Positions 7,739 through 17,025 are shown, numbered from the stretch's first letter. The stretch: DNA of 28,033 nt from UBA1275 sp038124025 (GCA_038124025.1 JAYPBC010000028.1:1-28033); one strand, 5' to 3'. The notes: a model not told the origin generated them from the sequence alone. Program-made: numbers and translations.

Positions 7739-9103
7739 TTGAGCGGTATCAATGACCACGTGTTGTCGGTAGTCTCCTGATTCTGAGTCCAAGAAGGTTT
7801 TGGTTTCTGCAAACCAATTATCAGCGAAATTATTCCCAAATCGTTCTATGGCGGAGAGCTCGATGGCTTGTTCGTATAGTATATTCTGGCGGGCTATGCT
7901 TAGCAGGGAAAATACTGTGGGATGGTGTAGGTATCCCTTTTTTTGTGCTTCAACAGATAAATAAAAATCCAAGACAGCCATTTCAAGGGCATATTGTAGA
8001 TTCTGTTGGACGATGGACTCTGGAATTTGGGGTAAGGCTGAGATAAAATCTTCACCAGTAAAAATATGGCCGTTTATTTTCGCTAATTGAAAGCCTGTAC
8101 TGAATACAGAGTCAGAAGGTGTTTCTCCGGAACTGGAAAGTTGCTTCAGCAGAAGCTCATTTGAATTTGGCATCATTTCGAAGAGTCGCTGCTCAAATTC
8201 TCGTAGTGCCTTGGTTTGAATGTTTAGTTGAGTTTCTTTTTTTACCGAGTCTATCCATCGGGTACTGTTTTCTTCAAACATTCGCGCATACATTGCTTCT
8301 TGAAGACTTTCTCTATTGTTTTCAAAGGTACTAGCATCCGCATAAAATTTTTCTTCCTTGTTGGTTAAGCGGAAAATATGCCAGCCATTTAGCGAAGAAA
8401 CGGGTTCGCTTATCTCCCCGATATCTAATGCATAGGCAACTGATTCAGGACCAAGACCTAAATCCCGCCATTCTATCCAGCCCATATTGTATGCAGAACT
8501 GTCGGTACCAGCTCGTATCATGGATATTTTGGCTAGTTGTTTGAAATTAGCACCATCCTCGAGTTGTTGGTGGTAATGAATAATTTGTTCGGAGGTGGGT
8601 GCAAAAATTTGTTCTACAGCGATACGAGTGTTTGACCGGTAAAAAGCTTCCCTGATATCGTGCTCACTAGGTCTCTTGGTAATCTTTTCTACTTCATCTT
8701 TGACCCATTGTTTGGCTAATTGAGTTCGAAGGTGTCCAGTAAAGAAACGTTTGGTTCGGATCGATTGATCCTGATTCATTTCTGTTGCCCAGTAAGCTAC
8801 TGATTGCCGATTAATGAGTTCCTCCAAAAAATCTATTCGTTGTTTTTGGGAATCTTTGATAGGGGCAACACTGGCAAAGGATGTATAAGCACGTACAAAG
8901 ACCTCATCTGAAATACAAATATGCTCATTATAGGCTATGATGTTGGTTGAATCTTGGCAAACCGAAAAATGGGATAATGCTAGTTTTGTGTCGGAAAGGG
9001 ATGTATTTGGTTGAATACCAGCTAAGTCAAAAAGTGCATTTTTTGCCGGTCTTGTGCAGGTAACCAAAAGACTAATAAGTAAAATAAAACAGGACTGTCT
9101 CAT
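7709..9103 (-). CDS. Parvulin-type peptidyl-prolyl cis-trans isomerase, putative lipoprotein
   Basis: A 464-residue envelope protein. A short hydrophobic start ends in LLVTC, giving a probable lipidated Cys16, although Thr at -1 is not a standard lipobox residue. A SurA/PrsA-like helical region (about 60-155) precedes one rotamase domain (about 160-248) that has VEQIFAPT, the MGWIEW strand and the FxxGEISxPV-type ending (DIGEISEPVSSLNGWHIFRL). The C-terminal 200 residues contain a second helical chaperone-like region. It would help fold or escort outer-membrane proteins in the periplasm. The start is the ATG at 9101-9103, 19 bp after the GH38 stop, so the two form a minus-strand operon. Finding it with a glycan locus suggests a dedicated folding helper for the TonB receptor or other surface proteins, but that is inference. 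Confidence 0.8.
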   Translation of the reverse strand: MRQSCFILLISLLVTCTRPAKNALFDLAGIQPNTSLSDTKLALSHFSVCQDSTNIIAYNEHICISDEVFVRAYTSFASVAPIKDSQKQRIDFLEELINRQSVAYWATEMNQDQSIRTKRFFTGHLRTQLAKQWVKDEVEKITKRPSEHDIREAFYRSNTRIAVEQIFAPTSEQIIHYHQQLEDGANFKQLAKISMIRAGTDSSAYNMGWIEWRDLGLGPESVAYALDIGEISEPVSSLNGWHIFRLTNKEEKFYADASTFENNRESLQEAMYARMFEENSTRWIDSVKKETQLNIQTKALREFEQRLFEMMPNSNELLLKQLSSSGETPSDSVFSTGFQLAKINGHIFTGEDFISALPQIPESIVQQNLQYALEMAVLDFYLSVEAQKKGYLHHPTVFSLLSIARQNILYEQAIELSAIERFGNNFADNWFAETKTFLDSESGDYRQHVVIDTAQLDQLLPYFF

Positions 9104-9122
9104 AAATGCAGTTTGGAATACA

Positions 9123-11870
9123 TCAACCAGAAAATAAGAGCGTGGTAATCTCGTGGGGTTTTAGGGGAATATATACATGTTGGGAGTCAATCTCCGAGGC
9201 TGTTTCAGCTACCCATAGATCGTCTAGTTTAGCGGAATTCATGTATCGAGCTTTAAATCCAATGCTCAATTGGGTCATTTGCTCACTTCCTGTATTATTA
9301 AATAGTCTGAGAACATAATATCCATTTTTGTGCGTATAAAAAGCAGATACAAGTACATTTGGATTGTGCACTTCTAACAGGGAATGATGCCTTGGTAATG
9401 CACCAACATCGGGCGCTCCTTGTATGGTGGGAAAGGGCAGTGCATAGGCTGGGTGAGAAAATGCTTTCGCCTCTTTGATGAGATCTGTTTTTTGTCCTAA
9501 TAATGAACCAAATGCCAGTTCGGTCTTCATTTTGCGTAAGCATTGTGCACCTGGGGTAGGAATGGAGGGACCCGCTTGTGGCCTCCGGATACTGCCATTA
9601 CTCACCGATAAGTAGCCAACGGATCGGTGCAAACTAACCGCTATATGCGTTAACCCTCTGTAATTGACGAGTTCATATTCAGGTAGTCCACGATTAGCTA
9701 CCCACATATATTTGTCTCCCTGAGCTACATAGCTATAGTCCACCTGATGATGGGTCAAATACTGTAATTCACCTGGATAATTGGCATATTTCTTGGGGTG
9801 ATCCTTTGACTTTTGTTCTGGAACTATAACATGTTCTACTTCAGTGAACTGAGATTCGGCGTAGCTGATGCTGGTTTCAAAACCGATTGCATACATTGCT
9901 CGCAAGCGACCATTCTGAGCACTATTGACGTACTCAATTGTTGTTTTAATACTTTTACTGGCATCGAGCTCGAGGCAAACATTCAATTCAATAGTTGTGA
10001 AATGCTCTTTTGATGAAGCCATTGGCGTATCATTTTTAGGCAATCCACTGGGCACCTGTAATTCATAGCCGATATGAAGAACATTGGATTTGAGTTTATC
10101 TAGCTCAATACTTTTTATCGTAGTATAATAATTTTTGGTTTCGAATTTTGAAAATGAGTAGGTGTCTCCATTATCTCGTTGATACTCGAAAACTAAGGGA
10201 TTAGTTAGCTCAAACCCGGTCTCTCTACACTTTAATACCCATTGATCATGCGTATAGCTGACGGTGTAATAAGAATTTCTTATAGCACCTTTGCTGTCAA
10301 CTGAAAGTTGAGTTTTGGCATTCGATGAATTTTTCACGGCTTCTTCTAGCAGTTCATCTGAGGTCTCGATAAAACGGACTACTTGATAGCCCATTGGTGA
10401 AAGAGAGATGTCAAATTCAACTTCGTACAATCTCCCCCATGTATGCTGAATAAACTGAGCATCTAAGTAGGGAGACTCACTGTGAGTCACTGTAAATTGC
10501 ACCGCCTTACCAAACGCATCGTAGGCCCTGAGTTTCCAGTAGGGTACTTGCTGTTCTTCGATCGAAGGATCTTCATTAGGAAATACAAAGGAGGTGTTAA
10601 TTCGGTATCGGTGTTCAAATGGATGTGGGTTAAATAAGAAGACGTCCTTATATCGGTGTTCACTTTCATAACCTTTAGAAAAGCCACATTTGACTAATTC
10701 TTCAATGCTTTCTTTTAGCAAGGTGGATGAGGTTTCGCAGACATCTCGAAAACGAGCTTCATTATCATCATGAACGGCATCCACGCTGCAACCACAAATA
10801 TCATCATGTGGGTGATTTTTGAGCAGAGTAGTCCAGCAGTACATTAGAAAATGGGGATCTATACTCTCTCCGGTCAATGAATGTCGTAACACACTCATAG
10901 GCTCGGTGTATTTCTCTAATAAAGACTGCGCTTGATGATTTTGCTGTTTTATGTATGTTCTTGCCGAGTAAACACTTGAGAGAATGGGGTGGTCTGGGTT
11001 GCCTAGTAAATCGCCTTCATAACTATAGGCACACTCTATTTTTTTAAGTTCATCAATAAAGTCCGCAAAACTGCCATGAATAATTTCCAGATCATGTAGA
11101 TCATTATTTAGCTCTGACAACAATGATGGGATCTCAGGTTGCTCAGGCATGTGATCAATACCATTATTAAACAGATACAACCATTTAGGCTCTGTTTCGG
11201 ATAATTTTGCTCTTGCTTCCTTAATCTGTTTTTTTGCCCTCTCATAACTCGGTTCTTGCATATCATACCGGCCAATTACATGAGGGTAACCTAAGGCTGC
11301 GGTGTTGAAGTACCCTTCCTTGGTGTAGTACGCTCTCACCGAGGTCCCATCTGGAGCTAGCCAGTTAAAATGTAAGGTACCTAATTGGTTAATTGACTCA
11401 GGCATGCCTCGCATAAATATGAAATTATCAATGTCTAGTCCTTGTAAGAGTTGGGGAAGCTGACTAGGGTGGCCAAAAGGATCGGGTACATAGCCTACCT
11501 TTAAGCCATTCCCAAATTTATTTGATACCTCAAGACCAATTTGAAGATTTCTTATGATGGATTCACCGCTGACCAAAAATAAGTCTGGCAAAACATACCA
11601 TGGACCAATGACCAGCCGCCCCTGCTGAATTAATGTGCGTAAGCGGGATTCTTGATCAGGTCTAATTTGTAGGTAATCTTCTATCAATACTACCTGCCCA
11701 TCAAGTACAAAACAGTTAAAGGTTACATCCTTTTCTAAGAGCTCGACTATGCGATCGATCATGCGCACAAGACGCACACGAAATTCGTTAAACGTTAAAT
11801 ACCAAGCCCGATCCCAGTGAGTATGGGAAACAAGGATAGCTTTTTTTTTGGGGGTAGTTTTGTTTGACAT
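9123..11870 (-). CDS. GH38 alpha-mannosidase (MngB-like), cytoplasmic
   Basis: With the ATG at 11868-11870 the protein is 915 residues. A TTG five codons upstream would also be open, but the ATG is preferred. The GH38 zinc and catalytic motifs are intact: HTHWD (16-20), DPFGH (130-134, with the expected Asp nucleophile/zinc ligand), NNGIDH (235-240) and HDDICGCSVD (355-364). The C-terminal 500 residues are the usual beta-rich GH38 domains. Retaining alpha-mannosidases of this type cleave terminal alpha-mannose; bacterial MngB cleaves 2-O-mannosyl-6-phosphoglycerate, so a mannosyl-glycerate-like substrate is also possible. There is no signal peptide, so it acts on imported sugars. It is transcribed divergently from the main operon and is followed by the isomerase gene. 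A run of nine A residues lies just after the start codon. Confidence 0.92.
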   Translation of the reverse strand: MSNKTTPKKKAILVSHTHWDRAWYLTFNEFRVRLVRMIDRIVELLEKDVTFNCFVLDGQVVLIEDYLQIRPDQESRLRTLIQQGRLVIGPWYVLPDLFLVSGESIIRNLQIGLEVSNKFGNGLKVGYVPDPFGHPSQLPQLLQGLDIDNFIFMRGMPESINQLGTLHFNWLAPDGTSVRAYYTKEGYFNTAALGYPHVIGRYDMQEPSYERAKKQIKEARAKLSETEPKWLYLFNNGIDHMPEQPEIPSLLSELNNDLHDLEIIHGSFADFIDELKKIECAYSYEGDLLGNPDHPILSSVYSARTYIKQQNHQAQSLLEKYTEPMSVLRHSLTGESIDPHFLMYCWTTLLKNHPHDDICGCSVDAVHDDNEARFRDVCETSSTLLKESIEELVKCGFSKGYESEHRYKDVFLFNPHPFEHRYRINTSFVFPNEDPSIEEQQVPYWKLRAYDAFGKAVQFTVTHSESPYLDAQFIQHTWGRLYEVEFDISLSPMGYQVVRFIETSDELLEEAVKNSSNAKTQLSVDSKGAIRNSYYTVSYTHDQWVLKCRETGFELTNPLVFEYQRDNGDTYSFSKFETKNYYTTIKSIELDKLKSNVLHIGYELQVPSGLPKNDTPMASSKEHFTTIELNVCLELDASKSIKTTIEYVNSAQNGRLRAMYAIGFETSISYAESQFTEVEHVIVPEQKSKDHPKKYANYPGELQYLTHHQVDYSYVAQGDKYMWVANRGLPEYELVNYRGLTHIAVSLHRSVGYLSVSNGSIRRPQAGPSIPTPGAQCLRKMKTELAFGSLLGQKTDLIKEAKAFSHPAYALPFPTIQGAPDVGALPRHHSLLEVHNPNVLVSAFYTHKNGYYVLRLFNNTGSEQMTQLSIGFKARYMNSAKLDDLWVAETASEIDSQHVYIPLKPHEITTLLFSG

Positions 11871-11892
11871 AAATCTTTTTATCAATTAGTAC

Positions 11893-11920
11893 ATAATATA
11901 CATAATTGTATGTACCTCAA
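11893..11920 (-). promoter_or_regulatory. Candidate GH38 promoter with an operator filling its spacer
   Basis: On the minus strand TTGAGG (plus 11915-11920) and TATTAT (plus 11893-11898) are 16 bp apart. That spacer (11899-11914) is exactly the inverted repeat TACATA-ATTG-TATGTA. A wider repeat, GTACAT (11889-11894) against ATGTAC (11910-11915), overlaps it. The half TTGTATGTAC differs by one base from the TTGTACGTAC half of the B. subtilis AraR operator. A repressor bound here would block polymerase. The -35 match is weak. Confidence 0.4.
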
Positions 11921-12045
11921 TGATCATATGAAATTTAGCGAACAGTGAATCCATGATCATTGCTTATTTAGTCAGTAAGAAGGTAAAAAAACGCTTTCAT
12001 TAAATTTAATTTTTTTTGAAATGTTGGCAAAATCGTAAACCTATA

Positions 12046-12074
12046 TTGAAATATTATGTATGTATGTATATAAT
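12046..12074 (+). promoter_or_regulatory. Candidate promoter of the main operon
   Basis: TTGAAA (12046-12051) and TATAAT (12069-12074) are separated by exactly 17 bp, a near-consensus housekeeping promoter. It lies 77 bp before the ATG at 12151 and inside the stretch that a longer reading frame from 12016 would include, which supports the shorter start. The spacer contains a TATG repeat (about 12056-12067). Confidence 0.5.
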
Positions 12075-12076
12075 AG

Positions 12077-12086
12077 ATGTACATAT
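12077..12086. promoter_or_regulatory. Candidate operator (ATGTACATAT) at the main-operon start site
   Basis: ATGTACAT (12077-12084) plus AT begins 2 bp after the TATAAT of the candidate promoter, covering the expected transcription start. The same 10-mer occurs at 5449-5458 upstream of the DUF4434 gene. This position is typical for repression by LacI/GntR-type proteins. Confidence 0.45.
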
Positions 12087-12150
12087 TCGACACAAAAAAC
12101 ATCTTGTGCCAAAAACTACCCTAACCGATAAAATAAACGGAGTCATTTCA

Positions 12151-14337
12151 ATGAATATCTTCGCCAAAAAGACAACTATTTTATTGACGCCACTACTCTT
12201 CCTTATTGGCTTGTTTAATCATGGATTTGCCCAACAAAAAGCCCCCTCGATTGACAACTTATACCATCTGACCCTGAACGGCTCAGAAATTACTATTGAT
12301 GGTGAATTCGCAGATTGGGCCGATGCCCAGTGGGTGCATTTAAGCGTTGATCACCCAGCTCACGGATACTATGATGTTTCCGAGGCCGAAGGAATCATGC
12401 CTACTACTCCAAACGATGGTAGTGCTTGGTTTGCTATGAAAATGGATTCGGAGTTCATTTATTTTGCAGCAAGGGTTAGAGATGAAAATAATCCACTCAT
12501 AGATCAGACGGCTGAGCGAGAAGATTTGATTCTGTATGACCACCTTAGTGTTTATCTAGGACTATATGATATCGGAATGGATGCCTATTCAAGCCCTCAC
12601 CTCACAAAGCTTAGTTCTGAGGAAGGCGCAAATTTAATTGATCCAGTTAGCTCAGCTCCTATTTACACTGGTAGCACATATAGAATTGCATCTTCCGCGG
12701 ATAATACAGAGCAAACACTAGGCCCCGATTATCATTTGGGAATTCGCGCCCTTTCCCATGCCGGCACATCAATTAGTGGCGAAGATGTGGTGCAGCATAA
12801 TTTTGGGTATGTGAACAGCCATATCGCTAACACAACAGCGAGTATACAAGCATGGAGCAATGAGAAGGGCTATAATGTCGAGTGGAAAGTTCCCTTTGAG
12901 TCATTAAGTGGGAAAATAGCTAATTCAGACGGACCATATTCCAACTTTGAGTGGCCAAGTTTTAGCCCTTCCGATGGAATGACACTTTCCTTTGATGTTG
13001 AAGTTGGGGACGCTGACCAGGCGGGTGAAAATGTAGATACAGAAATACTACGCCTAGGAACATCAAGCAACTTAGCTAGGTATTCATCTCGATTTGGACA
13101 CCGAGCTAAACTGGTTGATGTATCCGCTGTCCCTATGAATACACCACGTTGGACCTATCCTATCGACTATAAATCCGAACAAAATATAGTCCTTGATGCT
13201 GATTTAAGCGACTGGTCAGATGCTTTTTTCTGGGCACTTAACCAAGATCATCCGATGTTCACTGAAATACAAGGAATTCCTCAATCACCAGAGGACTTTT
13301 CGGGTTACATTGGCTTTAAAATGGATGACAATCACCTTTATGTTGCCGTCCGTATTCGGGATGAAGGTACGCCAATGATTCAAACCTTAGACACTCCCAA
13401 TTTGGCCTTCAACTATGATCACGTGAGTGTGTACTTAGGCTTGTACGATATAAGTGATATACCCTCTAATCCTCATGTAGAGGGACCGGGCGAATTCTTT
13501 ATGTTCAGAGAGCGGTTTGCCGGTACAGATACGGCCAGAACAGACACCATTACTGCCAATCGTACATACAGAATTAGACCAGACATTGATAATACCTCAT
13601 CTACAAGAGGGGCAGATTTCCAAATGTTACTTAGGGCATTACCATATGGTCCAGAACCTGTAGAGCCCGAAGAATATAATGGGGCCTATGTGGATACGAT
13701 GATATATAAGGGTAATGAAGCTGCGGCCGACTATACGGCCGATGAGCAGGGGTACATTATGGAGTGGAAAATTCCTTTTGAAAGTTTAGCCGGCGAAATA
13801 TCAAAAGGTCAAAACCCATTACCTGGGAACTATAGAGGTATAGAATGGCCATTGTTTACTCCTGAAAATGGAGTGACGATCTCTTTCGATGCTGACATTA
13901 CGGATAGAGATGAACGAGATGGCGCAAGGGGAATGAATCGTTTTCTACGTATGGGTGACTTGCCTTCTTTGTGGCGTGATTCCAAAAGCTTCAAAATGCG
14001 AGGACTCATAGTTGAAACTCGTGAAAAAGTTGGAGTAAATAACGAAATCATAGCAAATTCTTCTGATAAACCATATAATCTTTATTTATCTCAAAATTAT
14101 CCAAATCCGTTCAACCCTAGCACTACAATAGATTTTTATGTGCCAGAATCCGGAAACCTAAACCTTGAAGTGTTCAATATGTTGGGTCAAAAAGTAGCCA
14201 CCATAGCGAGTGGATACTACAGCGCTGGGGTACATAAGCAGCAATTTGATGCCTCACAATTAAGTAGTGGGATATATGTTTACGTGTTAAAGAGTCCCAC
14301 TGAGATTCGCTCCCGAAAATTCACTCTTATCAAGTAA
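12151..14337 (+). CDS. Secreted tandem CBM9-like protein with T9SS sorting domain
   Basis: The 728-residue start at 12151 is chosen because it gives a clean signal peptide (KK, hydrophobic stretch, GFA-QQ at about 27) and leaves the promoter outside the gene; an in-frame ATG at 12016 would add 45 residues without a signal-like character. Two related carbohydrate-binding domains follow. The first (about 40-325) contains IDGEFADW, FIYFAARVRDE, YDHLSVYLGLYD and VEWKVPFESL. The second (about 335-620) repeats the pattern with LDADLSDW, HLYVAVRIRDE, YDHVSVYLGLYD and MEWKIPFESL. This is the CBM9/DOMON-like fold. Residues 645-728 are a type A T9SS C-terminal domain beginning LYLSQNYPNPFNPSTTI. No catalytic domain is visible, so the protein probably captures glycan at the cell surface. 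First gene of the operon. Confidence 0.85.
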   Translation: MNIFAKKTTILLTPLLFLIGLFNHGFAQQKAPSIDNLYHLTLNGSEITIDGEFADWADAQWVHLSVDHPAHGYYDVSEAEGIMPTTPNDGSAWFAMKMDSEFIYFAARVRDENNPLIDQTAEREDLILYDHLSVYLGLYDIGMDAYSSPHLTKLSSEEGANLIDPVSSAPIYTGSTYRIASSADNTEQTLGPDYHLGIRALSHAGTSISGEDVVQHNFGYVNSHIANTTASIQAWSNEKGYNVEWKVPFESLSGKIANSDGPYSNFEWPSFSPSDGMTLSFDVEVGDADQAGENVDTEILRLGTSSNLARYSSRFGHRAKLVDVSAVPMNTPRWTYPIDYKSEQNIVLDADLSDWSDAFFWALNQDHPMFTEIQGIPQSPEDFSGYIGFKMDDNHLYVAVRIRDEGTPMIQTLDTPNLAFNYDHVSVYLGLYDISDIPSNPHVEGPGEFFMFRERFAGTDTARTDTITANRTYRIRPDIDNTSSTRGADFQMLLRALPYGPEPVEPEEYNGAYVDTMIYKGNEAAADYTADEQGYIMEWKIPFESLAGEISKGQNPLPGNYRGIEWPLFTPENGVTISFDADITDRDERDGARGMNRFLRMGDLPSLWRDSKSFKMRGLIVETREKVGVNNEIIANSSDKPYNLYLSQNYPNPFNPSTTIDFYVPESGNLNLEVFNMLGQKVATIASGYYSAGVHKQQFDASQLSSGIYVYVLKSPTEIRSRKFTLIK

Positions 14338-14355
14338 TGCTAAGTCGCTTACCTA

Positions 14356-17025
14356 TTGGCCAAAACCTTCGCATATAGGAAACCAATCACCTTCAGAGTG
14401 TATCTGTTGTGTATTCTTATCCTGACTCCACTCATGGTAAAGGCTCAGACTACGGGTAAGATCGCAGGTACAATTACCGATGAGCAAGGGGAGCCTTTGC
14501 CTGGTGTGAACGTCCGAATTGTGGATAGTAATCAAGGAAATGCTACCAATGTGAATGGGGAATACTTTGTCTTAAACATAAAGCCTGGAAGCTATTCCTT
14601 AATAGTTTCTTACATAGGGTTTAAAACTGTACGTGTGTCAGATGTACAAGTAAGTGTGGATCGAACAACCCGCTTAGATTTTATTTTAGAGGAAGAATTG
14701 CTGGAAGGCGAAGAAATTGTCGTGGTTGCCCAAACTAAACTCATTGTAACCGACCAAACGTCGGCGTCGGCCAAAGTTAGCGGTGAAGAGTTGCTCAATT
14801 TACCCGTTCAGAGTTTTGTTGAAACAGTATCTGTACAAGCTGGGGTGAATGAGGGCCAGTCTGGGGGGCTACACATACGAGGCGGAAGAAGTTCAGAAAT
14901 AAAATATTATGTGGATGGAATTGCTGTTTCAAACCCATATAGTAATGCGTTAGCGGTTCCAGTAGAAAATACAGCAGTCCAAGAAGTAGAAGTAATTAGT
15001 GGTACGTATAATGCTGAATTTGGACAGGCCAACAGTGGCATCATTAACATAGTTACTCGCGATGGGTCCAATGACTTGGAAGGAACTTTTATAAGTAGGG
15101 TTGGAACATACCGTACAGGGGACTCGGACGTCTTTTTTGGACTTGATCAAAGTCCCTGGTTGGGAGAGCAAAGTTATGAGGCTTCACTATCAGGGCCAAT
15201 TCTAAGGGATAAACTCTTCTTTTTTACTAGTGCAAAAGCCACCAATTCAGAAGGTTGGCTAAAAGGAAAGCGAGTCTTCCTTCCTTCAGATTCTTCTGAT
15301 TTTTCATCAAATAATGCACAAAACTGGATTATTGAAGCATCTGGAGATAGTGCTATTGTACCTATGAATACTCGCGCCGGCTATACACTGATGAATAAAC
15401 TTAGCTGGAAAGCTTCACAAAATATAAAACTAAGCTATTCGGTGACTCGCTCTCATACGGAATCTTCTTATTACCAGCACCTGTATCGCTATAATCCTGA
15501 CTTTTTACCCACCCAGTTAAGTAGTTCATGGAATCATTTGGTTGCATTAAACCATGTGCTGAGCCCTAGAAGTTTTTACAATGTTCGATTATCTGCCTAC
15601 ACTACTAAATTCCAACAATACGTGTATGAAGACCCTTTCGATCTACGTTATGCTATTATTGAGGGCCGTTCAGGTCAACCTAGTAATGTGTTCAATACCG
15701 GTGGTGTTAATAACTACCATTTAGACCGGCAGAGTACGACCTATGCATTTCGCTTCGATATTACCCGGCAATTTGGGACCACCCACATGGTAAAGACCGG
15801 AGTCGAATACCGGTATAATGACATGGATTTTGAAGAATTCTTTATTCAGGCTAGAAGGGTGGATGGATTTGAACGGCGAATTCCCCCGTTAAGCTCGCGC
15901 TTGCATAATGCCTACCTAAGAAATCCGGTAGAGTTAGCCGCTTTCATTCAAGACAAAATTGAAATTGAGGACCTCATTGTTAACATAGGACTTCGTTTCG
16001 ATTATTTTGATGCACAGTCTTCCGTTCCCACTGACCTTAGAGATCCTGCCAACACGGCTAAGCTTCCAGCTGAACAAGCCTACAAACCCACCGATAGTAA
16101 ATGGCAGCTTAGTCCACGTATTGGCTTTGCCTTTCCTATTTCAGAAAATGGGGTTATTCATGCCTCTTATGGGCAATTCTTTCAGATACCTGAGTATTCA
16201 AGACTGTACGAAAATCCTGAATTCGAGGTGCAATCCAGCACCTTTACCCAGTATTTAGGTAACTCTAATTTAGACCCACAAAGTTCTACTACCTATGAAA
16301 TTGGACTGCAGCAGCAAATAGGTGAGTTTGTGGGGATCGATTTAACCGCATATTATCGAGATATTCGAGCGTTAGTAGGAACTCGGTTATATGAAGCGAG
16401 AACAGGAGGGGATAGTTGGGGGCGTTATGAAAATACCGATTTTGGTCGGGTACGCGGTATAACATTAGCCACCGAAATTAGAAGTACTATTGGGCTCTTA
16501 GGATCCCTTTCGTACACCTATCAACTTGCACGAGGTAATGCGAGTGACCCCAAACAAGCTTTTTATGATGCCCAGCAGAATAATGAAGCGTCAAGAAATC
16601 TAATAGCTTTAGATTGGGATCAAACGCATAATATTTCTGGTACCCTTAGCTATGTTAAGAACAATCTGAGCTTAGGCTTGCTATCGGTTTTTTATACTGG
16701 ATATCCATTTACACCGCAAGATATTCAACGCAATCGAATCGATTTATTACGAAATCAAGCACGCTATAATGCTGAATTTATGGTGGATTTACGTGCTGCA
16801 TATGTGTTTGACCTCAACGGATGGGAAGGTCAATTATTCTTGACGGGTGAAAACTTACTCAATTTTTATCGCCAAGATCGTGAACCCAAAATCTTTGCTT
16901 CTGAGTTAGAAGCTCACACAGCCAATGGAAATTCCTTAATCAATACCTTACCTGAATTTAAAACCAATCCATTGGTACAAAAGCCGCCTCGGAGTATTCA
17001 TCTAGGAGTGCAAATACGACTATGA
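14356..17025 (+). CDS. TonB-dependent outer-membrane receptor, SusC-like
   Basis: An 889-residue receptor with a signal peptide (cleavage near KAQ, 29-31), a carboxypeptidase-regulatory-like domain (about 33-115, GKIAGTITDEQGEPLPGVNV), a possible TonB-box-like EEIVVVAQ (119-126), a plug domain (about 130-235, including LHIRGGRSSEIKYYVDGIAV and IINIVTRDG) and a beta-barrel to the C-terminal aromatic/charged strand. It is shorter than classical SusC (about 1,000). It would import oligosaccharides or another bulky ligand using proton-motive force. The start is TTG (14356-14358), because a TAA at 14341-14343 closes the frame upstream and the first in-frame ATG would delete the signal. It is 18 bp after the CBM9-like gene and overlaps the next gene by 4 bp. 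No SusD gene follows. Confidence 0.9.
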   Translation: MAKTFAYRKPITFRVYLLCILILTPLMVKAQTTGKIAGTITDEQGEPLPGVNVRIVDSNQGNATNVNGEYFVLNIKPGSYSLIVSYIGFKTVRVSDVQVSVDRTTRLDFILEEELLEGEEIVVVAQTKLIVTDQTSASAKVSGEELLNLPVQSFVETVSVQAGVNEGQSGGLHIRGGRSSEIKYYVDGIAVSNPYSNALAVPVENTAVQEVEVISGTYNAEFGQANSGIINIVTRDGSNDLEGTFISRVGTYRTGDSDVFFGLDQSPWLGEQSYEASLSGPILRDKLFFFTSAKATNSEGWLKGKRVFLPSDSSDFSSNNAQNWIIEASGDSAIVPMNTRAGYTLMNKLSWKASQNIKLSYSVTRSHTESSYYQHLYRYNPDFLPTQLSSSWNHLVALNHVLSPRSFYNVRLSAYTTKFQQYVYEDPFDLRYAIIEGRSGQPSNVFNTGGVNNYHLDRQSTTYAFRFDITRQFGTTHMVKTGVEYRYNDMDFEEFFIQARRVDGFERRIPPLSSRLHNAYLRNPVELAAFIQDKIEIEDLIVNIGLRFDYFDAQSSVPTDLRDPANTAKLPAEQAYKPTDSKWQLSPRIGFAFPISENGVIHASYGQFFQIPEYSRLYENPEFEVQSSTFTQYLGNSNLDPQSSTTYEIGLQQQIGEFVGIDLTAYYRDIRALVGTRLYEARTGGDSWGRYENTDFGRVRGITLATEIRSTIGLLGSLSYTYQLARGNASDPKQAFYDAQQNNEASRNLIALDWDQTHNISGTLSYVKNNLSLGLLSVFYTGYPFTPQDIQRNRIDLLRNQARYNAEFMVDLRAAYVFDLNGWEGQLFLTGENLLNFYRQDREPKIFASELEAHTANGNSLINTLPEFKTNPLVQKPPRSIHLGVQIRL

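Noticed and set aside
11871..11885. TTG start five codons upstream of the GH38 ATG
   Set aside because: The ATG at 11870 is the stronger start and all family motifs lie downstream.
12016..12150. A 45-codon N-terminal extension of the CBM9-like protein
   Set aside because: It would bury the signal peptide and contain the best promoter and operator of the region; the ATG at 12151 gives a normal signal peptide.
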